Numbered from the stretch's first letter, positions 12,417 through 21,400 are shown. The stretch is 39,087 bases of DNA from a virus (IMGVR_UViG_3300033148_001674:1-39087), one strand, 5' to 3'. Notes: generated by a model from the letters alone, not told the origin. Numbers and translations: made by a program.

Positions 12417-13480
12417 AAAAAGTAGATATGATCGTAGATTTACAATTCGGAAGCACTGGAAAGGGGTTGATCGCAGGATATTTAGCGGAAACGCGCGGAT
12501 ATGATGTAGTAATCAACGCCAACATGCCAAATGCTGGCCATACTTACATTAACGCCGAAGGGCGAAAGTGGATGCACAAAGTGTTGCCTAATGGCATTGT
12601 GTCGCCTAATCTGAAAAAAGTTATGATTGGGCCAGGCTCAATTTTCAGCATAGAACAATTAATCAGTGAGGTTATGGATTCTGATGATTTACTATCGAGC
12701 GTAGACATTGAAGTTCTGATTCACCCTAACGCCGTTGTGCTGAAAGAACACCACAAGAACGACGAGCAGGATTGTCCGGACAAAAAAGGTATTGGTTCTA
12801 CTCGCCAAGGAAGCGCCGAAGCCATGATACACAAAATTCACCGATCAGTAGATGAAGATGTGATTGCTCGCGACGATACTGTATTGCATAATGCGCTAAA
12901 CGCACTAACAAGAGAAACAGGCGTCGACATCAGGGTTTGTGCTCACCATGAATGGCGTTGGGTGCTACACACGGCTAAAAATATTTTAGCCGAAGCGGCA
13001 CAGGGTTATTCTCTTGGTTTGAATTCTCAATTCTATCCATATTGCACTAGCCGTGATTGCACTCCAGCACGATTCTTATCTGATATGGGAATCCCGCATA
13101 AATTCCTGCGTCATGTCGTCGGGACTATGCGAGTCCATCCGATTCGAGTGGCTGGTACTTCTGGTGGCTGCTACCCTGACCAACATGAAATTTCTTGGGA
13201 AGAGCTAGGCCAAATTCCAGAATTAACTACTGTAACTAAAAAAGTACGTCGGGTATTTACTTATTCTCAAGTACAAGTGCAAGACGCAATATTCGACTGT
13301 CAGCCTGATGAAGTCTTCGTTAACTTCTGTAATTACGACGAAACCAAAGGACAGCAATGCGTAGAACACGTAAACCGTATCGCAAATACGTTCGAAACCC
13401 CTTTATTTAAAATATACAAAGGACACGGACCAACATTCACTGACGTAGAGGAATACTTCAATGGGAATGTCTCAGCATAA
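12413..13480 (+). CDS. purZ: PurZ, 2-aminodeoxyadenylosuccinate synthetase
   Basis: A 355-residue member of the adenylosuccinate synthetase family. The P-loop reads QFGSTGKG (residues 11-18) where PurA has QWGDEGKG, so the catalytic Asp is replaced by Ser14; this change marks PurZ proteins. NAGHT with His43 is kept, as are GIGSTRQG and the C-terminal RVHPIRVAGTSGG region. It is shorter than PurA (about 430). PurZ condenses dGMP with aspartate, using a nucleoside triphosphate, to 2-aminodeoxyadenylosuccinate, which host PurB turns into dZMP. It overlaps the PrimPol-helicase stop by four bases and mazZ by twenty, so the group is one translationally coupled operon. Confidence 0.93.
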   Translation: MKKVDMIVDLQFGSTGKGLIAGYLAETRGYDVVINANMPNAGHTYINAEGRKWMHKVLPNGIVSPNLKKVMIGPGSIFSIEQLISEVMDSDDLLSSVDIEVLIHPNAVVLKEHHKNDEQDCPDKKGIGSTRQGSAEAMIHKIHRSVDEDVIARDDTVLHNALNALTRETGVDIRVCAHHEWRWVLHTAKNILAEAAQGYSLGLNSQFYPYCTSRDCTPARFLSDMGIPHKFLRHVVGTMRVHPIRVAGTSGGCYPDQHEISWEELGQIPELTTVTKKVRRVFTYSQVQVQDAIFDCQPDEVFVNFCNYDETKGQQCVEHVNRIANTFETPLFKIYKGHGPTFTDVEEYFNGNVSA

Positions 13481-13754
13481 ATACGATGAAACTCTTGAGA
13501 TATTGACTAACATGGCTAAAGTAAAGTTAGCCATGAACAATCACAAGGGAAACATCGAAGATTTGCCCTACGCGGAACTGTCAAAGTGTTTGGAAGGTGA
13601 AGTTGCCGAATTGAATGAGGCCATGTTAGATAAGACATATATGGCAGTAATCGAAGAAGGCGCGGACGTTTTAAATTTTTTATTGGCAGCCGTACATAAA
13701 GCCACTATGGCATACAGAACAAGGAAAGATAAAATTGAATCTAACAATAAATGA
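13461..13754 (+). CDS. mazZ: MazZ, MazG-like (d)GTP pyrophosphohydrolase
   Basis: A 97-residue all-helical MazG-like protein. The metal-binding pattern is EVAE (Glu47, Glu50) in helix two and EGAD (Glu66, Asp69) in helix three, the usual ExxE...ExxD of the family. In Z phages MazZ converts dGTP or GTP to the monophosphate, supplying dGMP to PurZ. The start at 13461 has GAGG about eight bases upstream and lies inside purZ; a second ATG at 13467 is possible. The 20-base overlap with purZ and with datZ indicates coupled expression. MazG-fold proteins can act on other nucleotides, but its place between purZ and datZ makes MazZ by far the best call. Confidence 0.88.
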   Translation: MGMSQHKYDETLEILTNMAKVKLAMNNHKGNIEDLPYAELSKCLEGEVAELNEAMLDKTYMAVIEEGADVLNFLLAAVHKATMAYRTRKDKIESNNK

Positions 13755-14232
13755 TAAATTGCGAGCCGAAACAGTAGACAGATTTCAGTTGGTTCGCACT
13801 CACAGAAAGCAATCCATAGCGGAGCATATGTGGGCGGTAGCGACGTTGGCCAATGAAGTGTGCAATATTGCCTGCATGGACCCTCAGCCTCTGATAAAAG
13901 CGGCGATATTCCACGATATTGCTGAAGTTGTGACAGGCGATATTCCGACACCAACAAAAGAGATGGCGCGAAACGCAGGATTAGACCTGAATAGTCTAGT
14001 TGACTGTACTCCGATAGTTCTATTGACAGGCACGCAAAAGTTAATACTAAAGGCATGCGATTTGATAGACGCCATGAGATTTTTAGCAGTGGAAGGCTAC
14101 GGAGAACATGCGAAAGTAGTGCTATCAAGCATTCGCACCAAGGTATTCCGTCTTGTTGAATTTGAATGTGATGACGGGGACGTAAGAAAAGCATTAATGA
14201 ACGTAATAAACGCGATCCAGAAAGGAAATTAG
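13735..14232 (+). CDS. datZ: DatZ, HD-domain dATP triphosphohydrolase
   Basis: A 165-residue HD-domain hydrolase. The metal ligands are visible as His31 (IAEHMW), His60-Asp61 (FHDIAEVVTGD) and Asp109 (CDLID). The length matches compact DatZ proteins of Z phages. DatZ removes the phosphates from dATP, so adenine is kept out of the new genome. The start is TTG at 13735 with AAGGA about nine bases upstream, inside the end of mazZ. The only nearby ATG (13751) is out of frame, so a weak start is likely used, with coupling to mazZ. A general dNTPase of the YfbR type is the alternative; context favours DatZ. Confidence 0.88.
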   Translation: MNLTINDKLRAETVDRFQLVRTHRKQSIAEHMWAVATLANEVCNIACMDPQPLIKAAIFHDIAEVVTGDIPTPTKEMARNAGLDLNSLVDCTPIVLLTGTQKLILKACDLIDAMRFLAVEGYGEHAKVVLSSIRTKVFRLVEFECDDGDVRKALMNVINAIQKGN

Positions 14233-14234
14233 AC

Positions 14235-14651
14235 ATGAACCCAGAACGAGTTTTTTGGAATTACTTACGCCCAGAAATGAAAATTATGGGTCATATGGAG
14301 CGCATCGAATCCCACAGCACGGCGAACGGACAGCCTGATGTGAACTTCTGTATTGAAGGAACAGAAGGCAATATTGAACTTAAGTATTGCAACAGCAAAA
14401 AAGGGTTCGTACTCCGTAAAAGCCAATATCAATGGTTTAAGCGTAGAATAAAAGCAGGAGGTAATCCGTGGATACTAGCGAAATTAGAAGTAACAACAAC
14501 CCAGTGCCAATATATGTTAATTTCTGGCGAGCATGCGGCCGAGTTAATGAAAAATTCAAAGCCGCGTGCGTGGATGATACTATCTACGGTTGTGTGGCAA
14601 GACAAAGTAAACTTCACCGAATTGAAGAACCTACTAAAGGAAGGTTGGTAA
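14235..14651 (+). CDS. PD-(D/E)XK nuclease, VRR-NUC or resolvase-like
   Basis: A 138-residue protein with the pattern Glu22...GQPDVNF (Asp35)...IELKYC (Glu48, Lys50), a PD-(D/E)XK nuclease core. It is followed by LRKSQYQWFKRRIKAGGNPWILAK, as seen in VRR-NUC and phage resolvase-type nucleases. It starts two bases after datZ, with AAGGAAAT upstream, and its TAA overlaps the next ATG. It could be a Holliday-junction or branched-DNA endonuclease acting before packaging, the job of T7 endonuclease I, or a host-DNA degrading enzyme. The fold is well supported; the substrate is not known. Confidence 0.75.
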   Translation: MNPERVFWNYLRPEMKIMGHMERIESHSTANGQPDVNFCIEGTEGNIELKYCNSKKGFVLRKSQYQWFKRRIKAGGNPWILAKLEVTTTQCQYMLISGEHAAELMKNSKPRAWMILSTVVWQDKVNFTELKNLLKEGW

Positions 14652-14926
14652 TGGAAACAATAGAGAAAACACTGGAAGAAAGAGGTAACCGATATGGCAA
14701 TGCCGATCACCTAGGTTACCAGGAACAAAAAATCAAAGAAACTATGCGCAATTCTCCTAATTGGAAGAATGACCGCTTGAGCGATGCTCAGAAATATTGC
14801 CTTGATATGATCACAACTAAGATGGCTCGCATTCTTTGCGGTGATCCGAATTATGACGATAACTGGCATGACATTCAAGGTTACGCTAAATTGATCGAAG
14901 ATAAGATCAATAAGGAAATGAAATGA
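14651..14926 (+). CDS. Conserved phage protein (91 aa, DUF6378-like)
   Basis: The start at 14651 overlaps the nuclease stop (TAATG); an open frame reaches back to 14468 inside the nuclease gene without support. The 91-residue product has the pattern ERGNRYGNADHLG...LSDAQKYCLDMITTKMARILCGDPNYDDNWHDIQGYAKL. I recognise this as a widespread small phage protein (ERG.YG at the N-terminus and W.D..GY.. near the end), usually near replication genes. The function is unknown. Its stop overlaps the endolysin start by four bases. Confidence 0.75.
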   Translation: METIEKTLEERGNRYGNADHLGYQEQKIKETMRNSPNWKNDRLSDAQKYCLDMITTKMARILCGDPNYDDNWHDIQGYAKLIEDKINKEMK

Positions 14927-15270
14927 TTAAACATTACCATTTTTCACGTTCTGAATTCAGTTGCAAATGTGGATGCGGCTTTGCTGCCGTAGACGTGGAG
15001 CTGCTTGATGTTTTAGAACAAGTTCGCACCTATTTCACTTTTCCTGTTACTATTAACTCTGCTTGCCGATGTGAAAACCACAACAAAAGTGTCGGCGGGG
15101 CGGACGAAAGCCATCATAAAAGAGGCATGGCTGCTGATATTACAGTTCGAGGAGTGCCACCCCTCGAAGTTTATAGATACTTAGATAGTGTTTACTCGCG
15201 CGAGTTAGGCTTGGGTGAATACGACACATTCACCCACGTAGACGTAAGAAAGGAGAAAGCAAGATGGTAA
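14923..15270 (+). CDS. Endolysin, M15-family peptidase
   Basis: A 115-residue zinc peptidase of the M15/VanY-like fold (Peptidase_M15_3). The ligand pattern is His65-x-x-Gly-x-Ala-x-Asp72 in SHHKRGMAADI and His105 in FTHVDVR. The N-terminus HYHFSRSEFSCKCGCG is typical of phage M15 endolysins. It would cleave a peptide bond in the peptidoglycan stem at lysis. There is no signal peptide, so it needs a holin, which may be the next gene overlapping its end. The length is close to the usual size of minimal phage M15 endolysins. Confidence 0.88.
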   Translation: MIKHYHFSRSEFSCKCGCGFAAVDVELLDVLEQVRTYFTFPVTINSACRCENHNKSVGGADESHHKRGMAADITVRGVPPLEVYRYLDSVYSRELGLGEYDTFTHVDVRKEKARW

Positions 15271-15458
15271 GTGTACTACTAAAAGCATTGAGCGCGATCA
15301 TATTGAAGTTGTTCGCAGCAATGGCAACGGAAGTTTTGTTGGAATGGTTATTGTTCAAAGTGGCTAAGTTGATTGTTGATTCAACTGAAACCAAACACGA
15401 TAATGAATTCCTAATAAAACTGAAAGAAACATATGAAAAAGGGAAGGAAACCAAATAA
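15264..15458 (+). CDS. Small membrane protein, holin candidate
   Basis: A 64-residue protein starting inside the end of the endolysin gene, with AGGAG upstream of ATG 15264. Residues 1-38 are strongly hydrophobic (VSVLLKALSAIILKLFAAMA, then VLLEWLLFKVAKLIV) and amphipathic, and the C-terminus is charged (KLKETYEKGKETK). The size, hydrophobic start, charged tail and position beside the endolysin fit a holin or an accessory lysis protein. It is the last + strand gene and ends just before the convergent hairpin. The specific holin family was not recognised. Confidence 0.6.
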   Translation: MVSVLLKALSAIILKLFAAMATEVLLEWLLFKVAKLIVDSTETKHDNEFLIKLKETYEKGKETK

Positions 15459-15469
15459 CCTCCCCCGTC

Positions 15470-15498
15470 GGGCTTCACTTTTCAAAATAGTGAAGCCC
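15470..15498. terminator. Bidirectional hairpin at the convergence point
   Basis: GGGCTTCACT at 15470-15479 pairs with AGTGAAGCCC at 15489-15498 across a nine-base loop. It lies between the convergent arms and includes the last codons and stop of the - strand gene. No long T run follows on either side, but the position fits a shared terminator for early and late transcripts. Confidence 0.65.
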
Positions 15499-15798
15499 CC
15501 ACTCTATTGCTTTCGTTACAGCTAACCCAAGAACTCCTAACTTAATCAGCCAAGAAAATAGTGCTTGAACGCTTTTGCCTATGCTTGCTGCTCCTTGTAT
15601 ATCGCGACTGAATCGCCGCGACATTTTAGTTTCATTGACCAGCATAGTAATTGATTCAGTGTTATTGTGAATCGCTTCTATCATCTCACTAAATTTCTTA
15701 GCTTCTCCTTGCTCATGTAGGAAAAACTGGTCTTTTAAATCAGCTAAATCCTTGTGCATCGCATGAAGCTCTACATCACTAAACCGTTTACCATTCAT
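15475..15798 (-). CDS. Membrane protein with coiled coil, possible holin or spanin-like
   Basis: A 107-residue protein. Residues 1-60 are charged and helical (HAMHKDLADLKDQFFLHEQG..., IEAIHNNTESITML), and residues about 75-97 form one hydrophobic segment (ALFSWLIKLGVLGLAVTKAI). A tail-anchored coiled-coil protein at the distal end of the late operon, opposite the endolysin, resembles type II holins with one transmembrane segment and other tail-anchored lysis proteins. The start has AAAGG upstream. No specific family was recognised. Confidence 0.6.
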   Translation of the reverse strand: MNGKRFSDVELHAMHKDLADLKDQFFLHEQGEAKKFSEMIEAIHNNTESITMLVNETKMSRRFSRDIQGAASIGKSVQALFSWLIKLGVLGLAVTKAIEWGLHYFEK

Positions 15799-15816
15799 AG
15801 TTAAACCTTTTGCTAT

Positions 15817-17136
15817 TTAATTTCTAACTCGCTGAAACATCAATTTACTGAACGCTGTAATTGTTCCACTGCTTGGTGTTTTAAACGAAAACTGTAATTC
15901 ATCACCAGCAGATAACTGCCCAGAAAATAACACTGCTGAAATAGTGGATTCACCGCTTGGCTGGTGAATCTCTCTTTCAGACTCGACGTCGATAGTTCCG
16001 TTGACTCTAGTAGCGACATCAACATCACCAAACAAACCAATTTGAATCGCTCCCGTGTAATACCCGTCCACCACCGCAATAAATTTAGAACTGTCTGTAT
16101 CGTCATGGCGCAGGACGTTTACATCGGTTTCTTTGTCGGTTCTATCAAACGGCAGCTCAGTATAAGAACCGACATTCACATTCCAATTTGTTGTTCTAGT
16201 TGCAGTTAAAAACTCAACAGGCACGGGAACAGGTATGCCAACTCTATTGCAACTCACCGAATAACCGCGCCAAGTATTGCTTGCGGTTTTGATGAATTTG
16301 ACCCAACCGAATAACTGAATCTCCAGATTCTCGTGGGTAATATTTACTAAGTCAGTGCCAACGGCAACCAGCACTTCTGGACCTGAACTGTTATCGTTTA
16401 CAAAACATTTAATTCCTTCTGGCCCCTGTCCTATATTAGCAACCATTACTTCGTCGCCAACTTCACCAATAGTTGAATCGAGCGTGTAAATGTCATTGCT
16501 ACCCATGAGCACGAGGGAGCCAATATCATCTGCTGTCATTGCTCTACTAGCTAGATAGGTTTTCACTGATTGGCTTGCTGGTAAATCCTCAAACCTACTA
16601 TCTCCATTTGCATTCCAAACCTGCACTTGATTGTCAGTGGCAGGTGGGTCTACAGCGTATACAATGCCGTTGATTGTGAATTTATCTACTTGTACGGCTA
16701 AATGACTACCACCTTCCACTACGCCTGTAGTGAAGTTTCGTTGCATCGTGCGTTGCTCAATGATTAAATTTCTAAATCCGTTTAGGCCATTGCGGTCTGG
16801 TATGTGGCTATTCGGGTTTGATGGTGTTCTTGTACCCTCTGTAGCATAATAATACTCGATAAAATCAAGCATTGAGTATTGAAGTGGCATAGGTCTTTGA
16901 GTCTCGGTAGACTCAAAGACAATACCACGCTGTTTAACACTCGAATTAACACCCAGTAATGGTACGTTTACAGCCTCAAAATTCACATTAGACACAACCT
17001 GAAACTGGGTAGACATATCTTGAAAAACAGAGAATGAGTTCAGACTCAAATCCCCACCAAGCTCAGGCGTTTCATCCTCCACCACATTCTCTAAACCGCC
17101 ACCAACTTGTTTCCAATTACCGTTAAAATCACCCAT
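15817..17136 (-). CDS. Tail appendage or fibre protein
   Basis: A 439-residue protein. The start at 17136 is preceded by GGAGGTGG; a longer frame from 17181 overlaps the preceding gene without a better site. The N-terminus MGDFNGNWKQVGGGLENVVEDETPELGGDLSLN is typical of phage fibre or adhesin proteins. The C-terminal part, from about residue 290, is beta-rich (TELPFDRTDKETDVNV, GTIDVESE, SGTITAFSKLMFQRV), like a jelly-roll trimer tip. It is the third candidate receptor-binding gene in the cluster. It may bind the host surface or decorate the fibre. Confidence 0.65.
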   Translation of the reverse strand: MGDFNGNWKQVGGGLENVVEDETPELGGDLSLNSFSVFQDMSTQFQVVSNVNFEAVNVPLLGVNSSVKQRGIVFESTETQRPMPLQYSMLDFIEYYYATEGTRTPSNPNSHIPDRNGLNGFRNLIIEQRTMQRNFTTGVVEGGSHLAVQVDKFTINGIVYAVDPPATDNQVQVWNANGDSRFEDLPASQSVKTYLASRAMTADDIGSLVLMGSNDIYTLDSTIGEVGDEVMVANIGQGPEGIKCFVNDNSSGPEVLVAVGTDLVNITHENLEIQLFGWVKFIKTASNTWRGYSVSCNRVGIPVPVPVEFLTATRTTNWNVNVGSYTELPFDRTDKETDVNVLRHDDTDSSKFIAVVDGYYTGAIQIGLFGDVDVATRVNGTIDVESEREIHQPSGESTISAVLFSGQLSAGDELQFSFKTPSSGTITAFSKLMFQRVRN

Positions 17137-17359
17137 TATCCACCTCCAAATTAGCTGCAATACGCTGCGTAGTTTCTTCATCTGTTAGATTCACCATGTC
17201 AGTATTGCCGAACCAAACACCCCCATCAAATTTACCTGAGTTGTGTTTGACTAATACTTGAGCCTCTACCATCGTTGCTTTCTCAGCCAAGACTGTATCC
17301 CATTGGCCTACATTACCGTTTTCTTCAATTGTGTTTGCTACCACTTTAAATAATTTCAT
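17129..17359 (-). CDS. Small protein between adhesin genes (76 aa)
   Basis: A 76-residue protein with AAGGAAA upstream of the ATG. The sequence MKLFKVVANTIEENGNVGQWDTVLAEKATMVEAQVLVKHN suggests a small alpha/beta fold. Its end overlaps the next gene by eight bases. It could be a fibre assembly factor or chaperone, given its place between two adhesin genes, but this is inferred from position only. Confidence 0.65.
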   Translation of the reverse strand: MKLFKVVANTIEENGNVGQWDTVLAEKATMVEAQVLVKHNSGKFDGGVWFGNTDMVNLTDEETTQRIAANLEVDNG

Positions 17360-17371
17360 GCTTATTTTCCT

Positions 17372-18478
17372 TTATGCTAATGGTGGTGAGATTGATACGT
17401 AGCCACTACTTGCAACAGCTATCCATATACCTGAGCCGTCTGTGGATATGGAAGTGAAATCTGCGTACACATCCCCACTATTTAACCCTTGCGGTAAAGC
17501 ACTCCAGTTTAACCCGTTATCTGTTGAGATCGAAGTGATGCCACTACGCGCAACAGCTATCCATATACCTGAGCCATCTGTAGATATTGAATAGAAATCT
17601 GCAATCGTATACCCACCGTTCAATCCTTGAGGTAAGGCACTCCAGTTTAACCCATTATCTGTCGATATCGAGGCATGGCCGTAGAGTGCAACAGCTATCC
17701 ACGTGCCTGAGCCATCTGTAGATATTGACATGAAATTCGCACCCACCTCTCCACTATTCAATCCTTTAGGTAAAGCACTCCAATTTAACCCATTGTCTGT
17801 CGAGATTGCTGCGTAGCCCCCGTGTGCAACAGCCATCCAAGTGCCTGAGCCGTCTGTAGATATTGACGTGAAGTACACATCCACCGCTCCACTATTTAAC
17901 CCTTGCGGTAAAGCACTCCAGTTTAACCCGTTATCTGTTGAGATTGATGCGTAGCCACTATATGTAACAGCTATCCATATACCTGAGCCATCTGTAGATA
18001 CTGACTGGAAGCTTGCGCCTGTACTTCCACTGTTCAATCCTCTAGGTAAAGCACTCCAGTTTAACCCATTATCTGTCGAGATTACTGCCCTGCCACTAGA
18101 TCCAACAGCTATCCATATGCCCGAGGCGTCTGTGGATATTGAGTTGAAGCTTGCATCTGGGTCTCCACTGTCCAATCCCTTAGGTAAAGCACTCCAGTTT
18201 AACCCGTTATTTGTTGAGATTGCTGCGTAGCCATCGCGGGCAACAGCTATCCAAGTGCCTGAGCCATCCGTGTATACTGAGTTGAAGTTTGCGCCTACGT
18301 CTCCACTATTCAGCCCCCTCTCAAGCGCCCCCCAAACCAACGGCGGCTCAGGTGCAGGGTCAATCGCATATCGCCACAAATCCCCGTTCTTATCAGCAGC
18401 CAATAGGGTCAAATTATCATCCAATAATCCCGCTAGTTTTACCGCTACGCTTATGCTTGTTGGCTTTATTTCTGCCAT
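17372..18478 (-). CDS. Seven-repeat beta-propeller-like adhesin
   Basis: A 368-residue protein. After an N-terminal 50-residue segment (DLWRYAIDPAPEPPLVWGAL) come seven tandem repeats of 46 residues. The consensus is GLNSG....FxSISTDGSGxWIAVA..GYASISTDNGLNWSALP, and the last repeat is cut short at SISPPLA. Each repeat holds an Asp-box-like STDNGLNW. The N-terminal WGALER can complete the last repeat, as in a propeller closed by its termini. Variation concentrates at repeat residues 6-11 and 27-31, probably exposed loops. It sits after the tail fibre and shares its bracketing segments with it. It is likely a receptor-binding or carbohydrate-binding protein. Confidence 0.8.
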   Translation of the reverse strand: MAEIKPTSISVAVKLAGLLDDNLTLLAADKNGDLWRYAIDPAPEPPLVWGALERGLNSGDVGANFNSVYTDGSGTWIAVARDGYAAISTNNGLNWSALPKGLDSGDPDASFNSISTDASGIWIAVGSSGRAVISTDNGLNWSALPRGLNSGSTGASFQSVSTDGSGIWIAVTYSGYASISTDNGLNWSALPQGLNSGAVDVYFTSISTDGSGTWMAVAHGGYAAISTDNGLNWSALPKGLNSGEVGANFMSISTDGSGTWIAVALYGHASISTDNGLNWSALPQGLNGGYTIADFYSISTDGSGIWIAVARSGITSISTDNGLNWSALPQGLNSGDVYADFTSISTDGSGIWIAVASSGYVSISPPLA

Positions 18479-18491
18479 TGTTTATTTCTCC

Positions 18492-21400
18492 TTATGCTAA
18501 TGGGGGTGAGATTGAGGCGTAGCCAGAGGTATCAACATTGGCAAAATCTACCCCGTTTGTAGCCAGTGACCCTATCCCGTTCGGGTTTCCTGAATTTAAG
18601 TTGTCAGGTAATTGTTCAAGAGTCGCGCCATCAAACGTGTATGCGTCACCGCTCGAATTCCCTATCACAGCGTGTAGCCCAGAGCTAATGGCTATAGTAG
18701 GGTCGGTGATTCCATGCGGCATTACCGTAACGAAAGACGCTTCACCTGCGCCTAGCTTTAGTATGCTAGAGTTATCAATCGCGTAGACTTCACCTGCGAT
18801 CGTAAATAGTGCAATTGCGTTAGTGGTAAACAATCTTGTTATGTTGCTATCACTTATGTCACCGTTCCTGAAATCTACTAACGATAATTTTGTCATATAC
18901 TCCGTAGAATTATACTCTAGCAGGGTGTATATATCGTAATCTGTAGACGTAACGAAGTGGGTAGAGATGCTAGCAGTCACAATACTATATTCAGTCAATG
19001 TGCCATTGACATAATCTAGTGCTGCATTAAACCCATACATGTTCGCGCTTGTGTCAAGCATTAGGAACTCGCCAGTATTAGTAGAGTATCCTGCAAACAT
19101 CGGGGTTGGAGGGACTATCTGCTCTACTAGGACGGTGGTAAACCCATCATCGGTGACTGCTAGAGTGTAATTCCACCCACCTGAGTATTCTCGCAAATTA
19201 ACCATAATTCTATTTGTGTTAGAACCTACACAATTCACCGCCCGTTTATTGCTAATTAACGCGGGTTTTGTAAAGCTAACACCTCGGTCAAAGCTGACAG
19301 TTGACGCGCCTGTCAGATTAAGCCCGAAAAGCATAAAACCGTTACTCATGGCGATAGTAGCACCAATAAAAGAGGTCTCTCCTGTACCCACGTAGCGCTC
19401 TAACGCCCCCCAAATCAAAGGCGGCTCAGGTGCTGCACTTAAAGCATATCGCCACAAATCACCAGCACTATCCATTGCAATAACTACTGCATTCTCATCA
19501 TTAACGCCTGTTATTTTTAAAGCGACACTGACACCAGCAGGCAAAATGGCAGCATCTCCGCTAAAATTTGAAACGTCTACCCAAGCCCCGTGCGGAACCA
19601 GTTTAAGTTCACCATCATTGGCAACCCCTAAACCCGTATTACCTAAGCCATATTCATTAGCCAAAAACTCTTGGTTGATTGCCTTGGTATCAACAGCGAC
19701 CGCAGGTGTAGCTACATCAAAGCTTTGTGCTGCATCCCCTGCAAGCTCAGCCTTACCAGCATCTAACGCATTAAAAGCATCCGTCGATGTTGCGCCAGCG
19801 ACATTTGATTTATTAATTACACCGTCAGTATTAACCGAAACAGGGCTATCTACATATGTATTAGCGTCATAGCCCGCATACATTGTTATATTAGCATTGC
19901 CCCCATTGTGCTTGACGGCTCTAGTGTGCATCCGTACGCGAATACCTGCTGGGTAATTTACAGATTCAAGAATTACGCCAGAAATTCCCACGCTGCTTAA
20001 ATCATTTGCACCTAGCTCAATAATTCCAGTGTTCAGAACTGATACTGGTTTAACGCCTAGGTCACCTATTGGTTGTCCAGTAATACCAGAGTCAATTACA
20101 ACCCCTTGAGCGTCACATAAATATACTTCAGTTTCTATGCTGAATTGAGCCTGCCCAGAACTTGATTCAATAGTTATATTGCCACTGTAGTTGCCCGCAG
20201 GAAGTATCCCAGCATCGTCTATACTATCTCTAACAAAATCACTGGCAAAATAAGCAGTATCACCATTCCCAGATAAACTGACCACTTGGTTAACTAAATC
20301 AACAGTACCTTTATTGGTTTTCATTAAACCAAATGTACCTTCGGTCAATGTAACTGTTTCACCAGTACCATAATTTCGATTTATCAAACCTGCTGTTGTT
20401 TGTGGTGCAGAAGATACAATAGGGTTTTGTGGGTCTGCGTTGTTAACTGCAATACCTGTACCAGCAACAATAGTTTCTACACCTCCTGAAACAGTGGATG
20501 AGATAATAGGGTTTGCAGGGTCTGTGTTATCCACCCCTATTCCAGTACCAGCAACAACGGAACCAACGCCTGATAAGTTACGCCATACAGTCCAACTCCC
20601 ACTGGCTCTAGTACGTGTCCAGATACTATTTGAGTTATCCTCGTATGGATACCAAAATTGAGTAGCTTCGGTCAGAGGAGTGGCTACCCATTCTGTATGT
20701 AGCAACGTACCTGATTGTTCTTCTGGAGTACCTGTAAAGCCTACGTAAGATTGGTATATGCCTGATGTAGTCAACGCATCTAAATCACTATCTGAGATGA
20801 CTACAGCGTCTAGGGAGCTTCCACCTAAACTGTTCTCTAGCATAGCAACCCAAGTGGTAGCATTCTTACGGATAAATAACCACTTTTCGCTTATTCCAAA
20901 TGTAAGGTGTGAACCAACATCCATGATGGGTTCCCCTGCCTGAATCTTCAAGCAACTAGCACCTACAAACGAAATCGTACTAGTAAGCCCAATATATTCA
21001 TCATCATTACGTATAACCCTAAACATGGCTCCATCAGTCAGGGTGCCTGCATTAACAGTCATGTATGCACGATAAGTTAATTCAAAGGTAGTATTTGCAT
21101 CTTCATCAGTAAGTGTATAGTGCGTAGAGGGTACGTAAACATACTTATCCTCATTGCCGCCATCAGTGCTGGAAGCAACGGCAGGATTTCCATCAGCATC
21201 CCAGAAAAAATATTTGTTCTTGCGATCATCGATAGTTGGAACCGTATTATCAAGAGGATTTAATTCAGGGAAAATTAATGCTCTTTCCCATAAACTACTT
21301 AATGAACGCCAAATTTCTTGGATTATCATTGTTAATTTATCTAATGCACGTTCATGCGATGAAGCTGGGAATCGCGCATAGTCAGGATATGCAGTTTCTT

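Noticed and set aside
12413-13480. Ordinary PurA (adenylosuccinate synthetase)
   Set aside because: The catalytic Asp of the P-loop is Ser, the protein is short, and mazZ and datZ adjoin it, which fits PurZ.
13568-14236. 222-codon frame opposite mazZ and datZ
   Set aside because: Shadow of two well-supported genes; Leu/Ser-rich composition typical of antisense frames.
17372-18478. Diversity-generating retroelement target
   Set aside because: Variable positions suggest it, but there is no reverse transcriptase or template repeat in the window.
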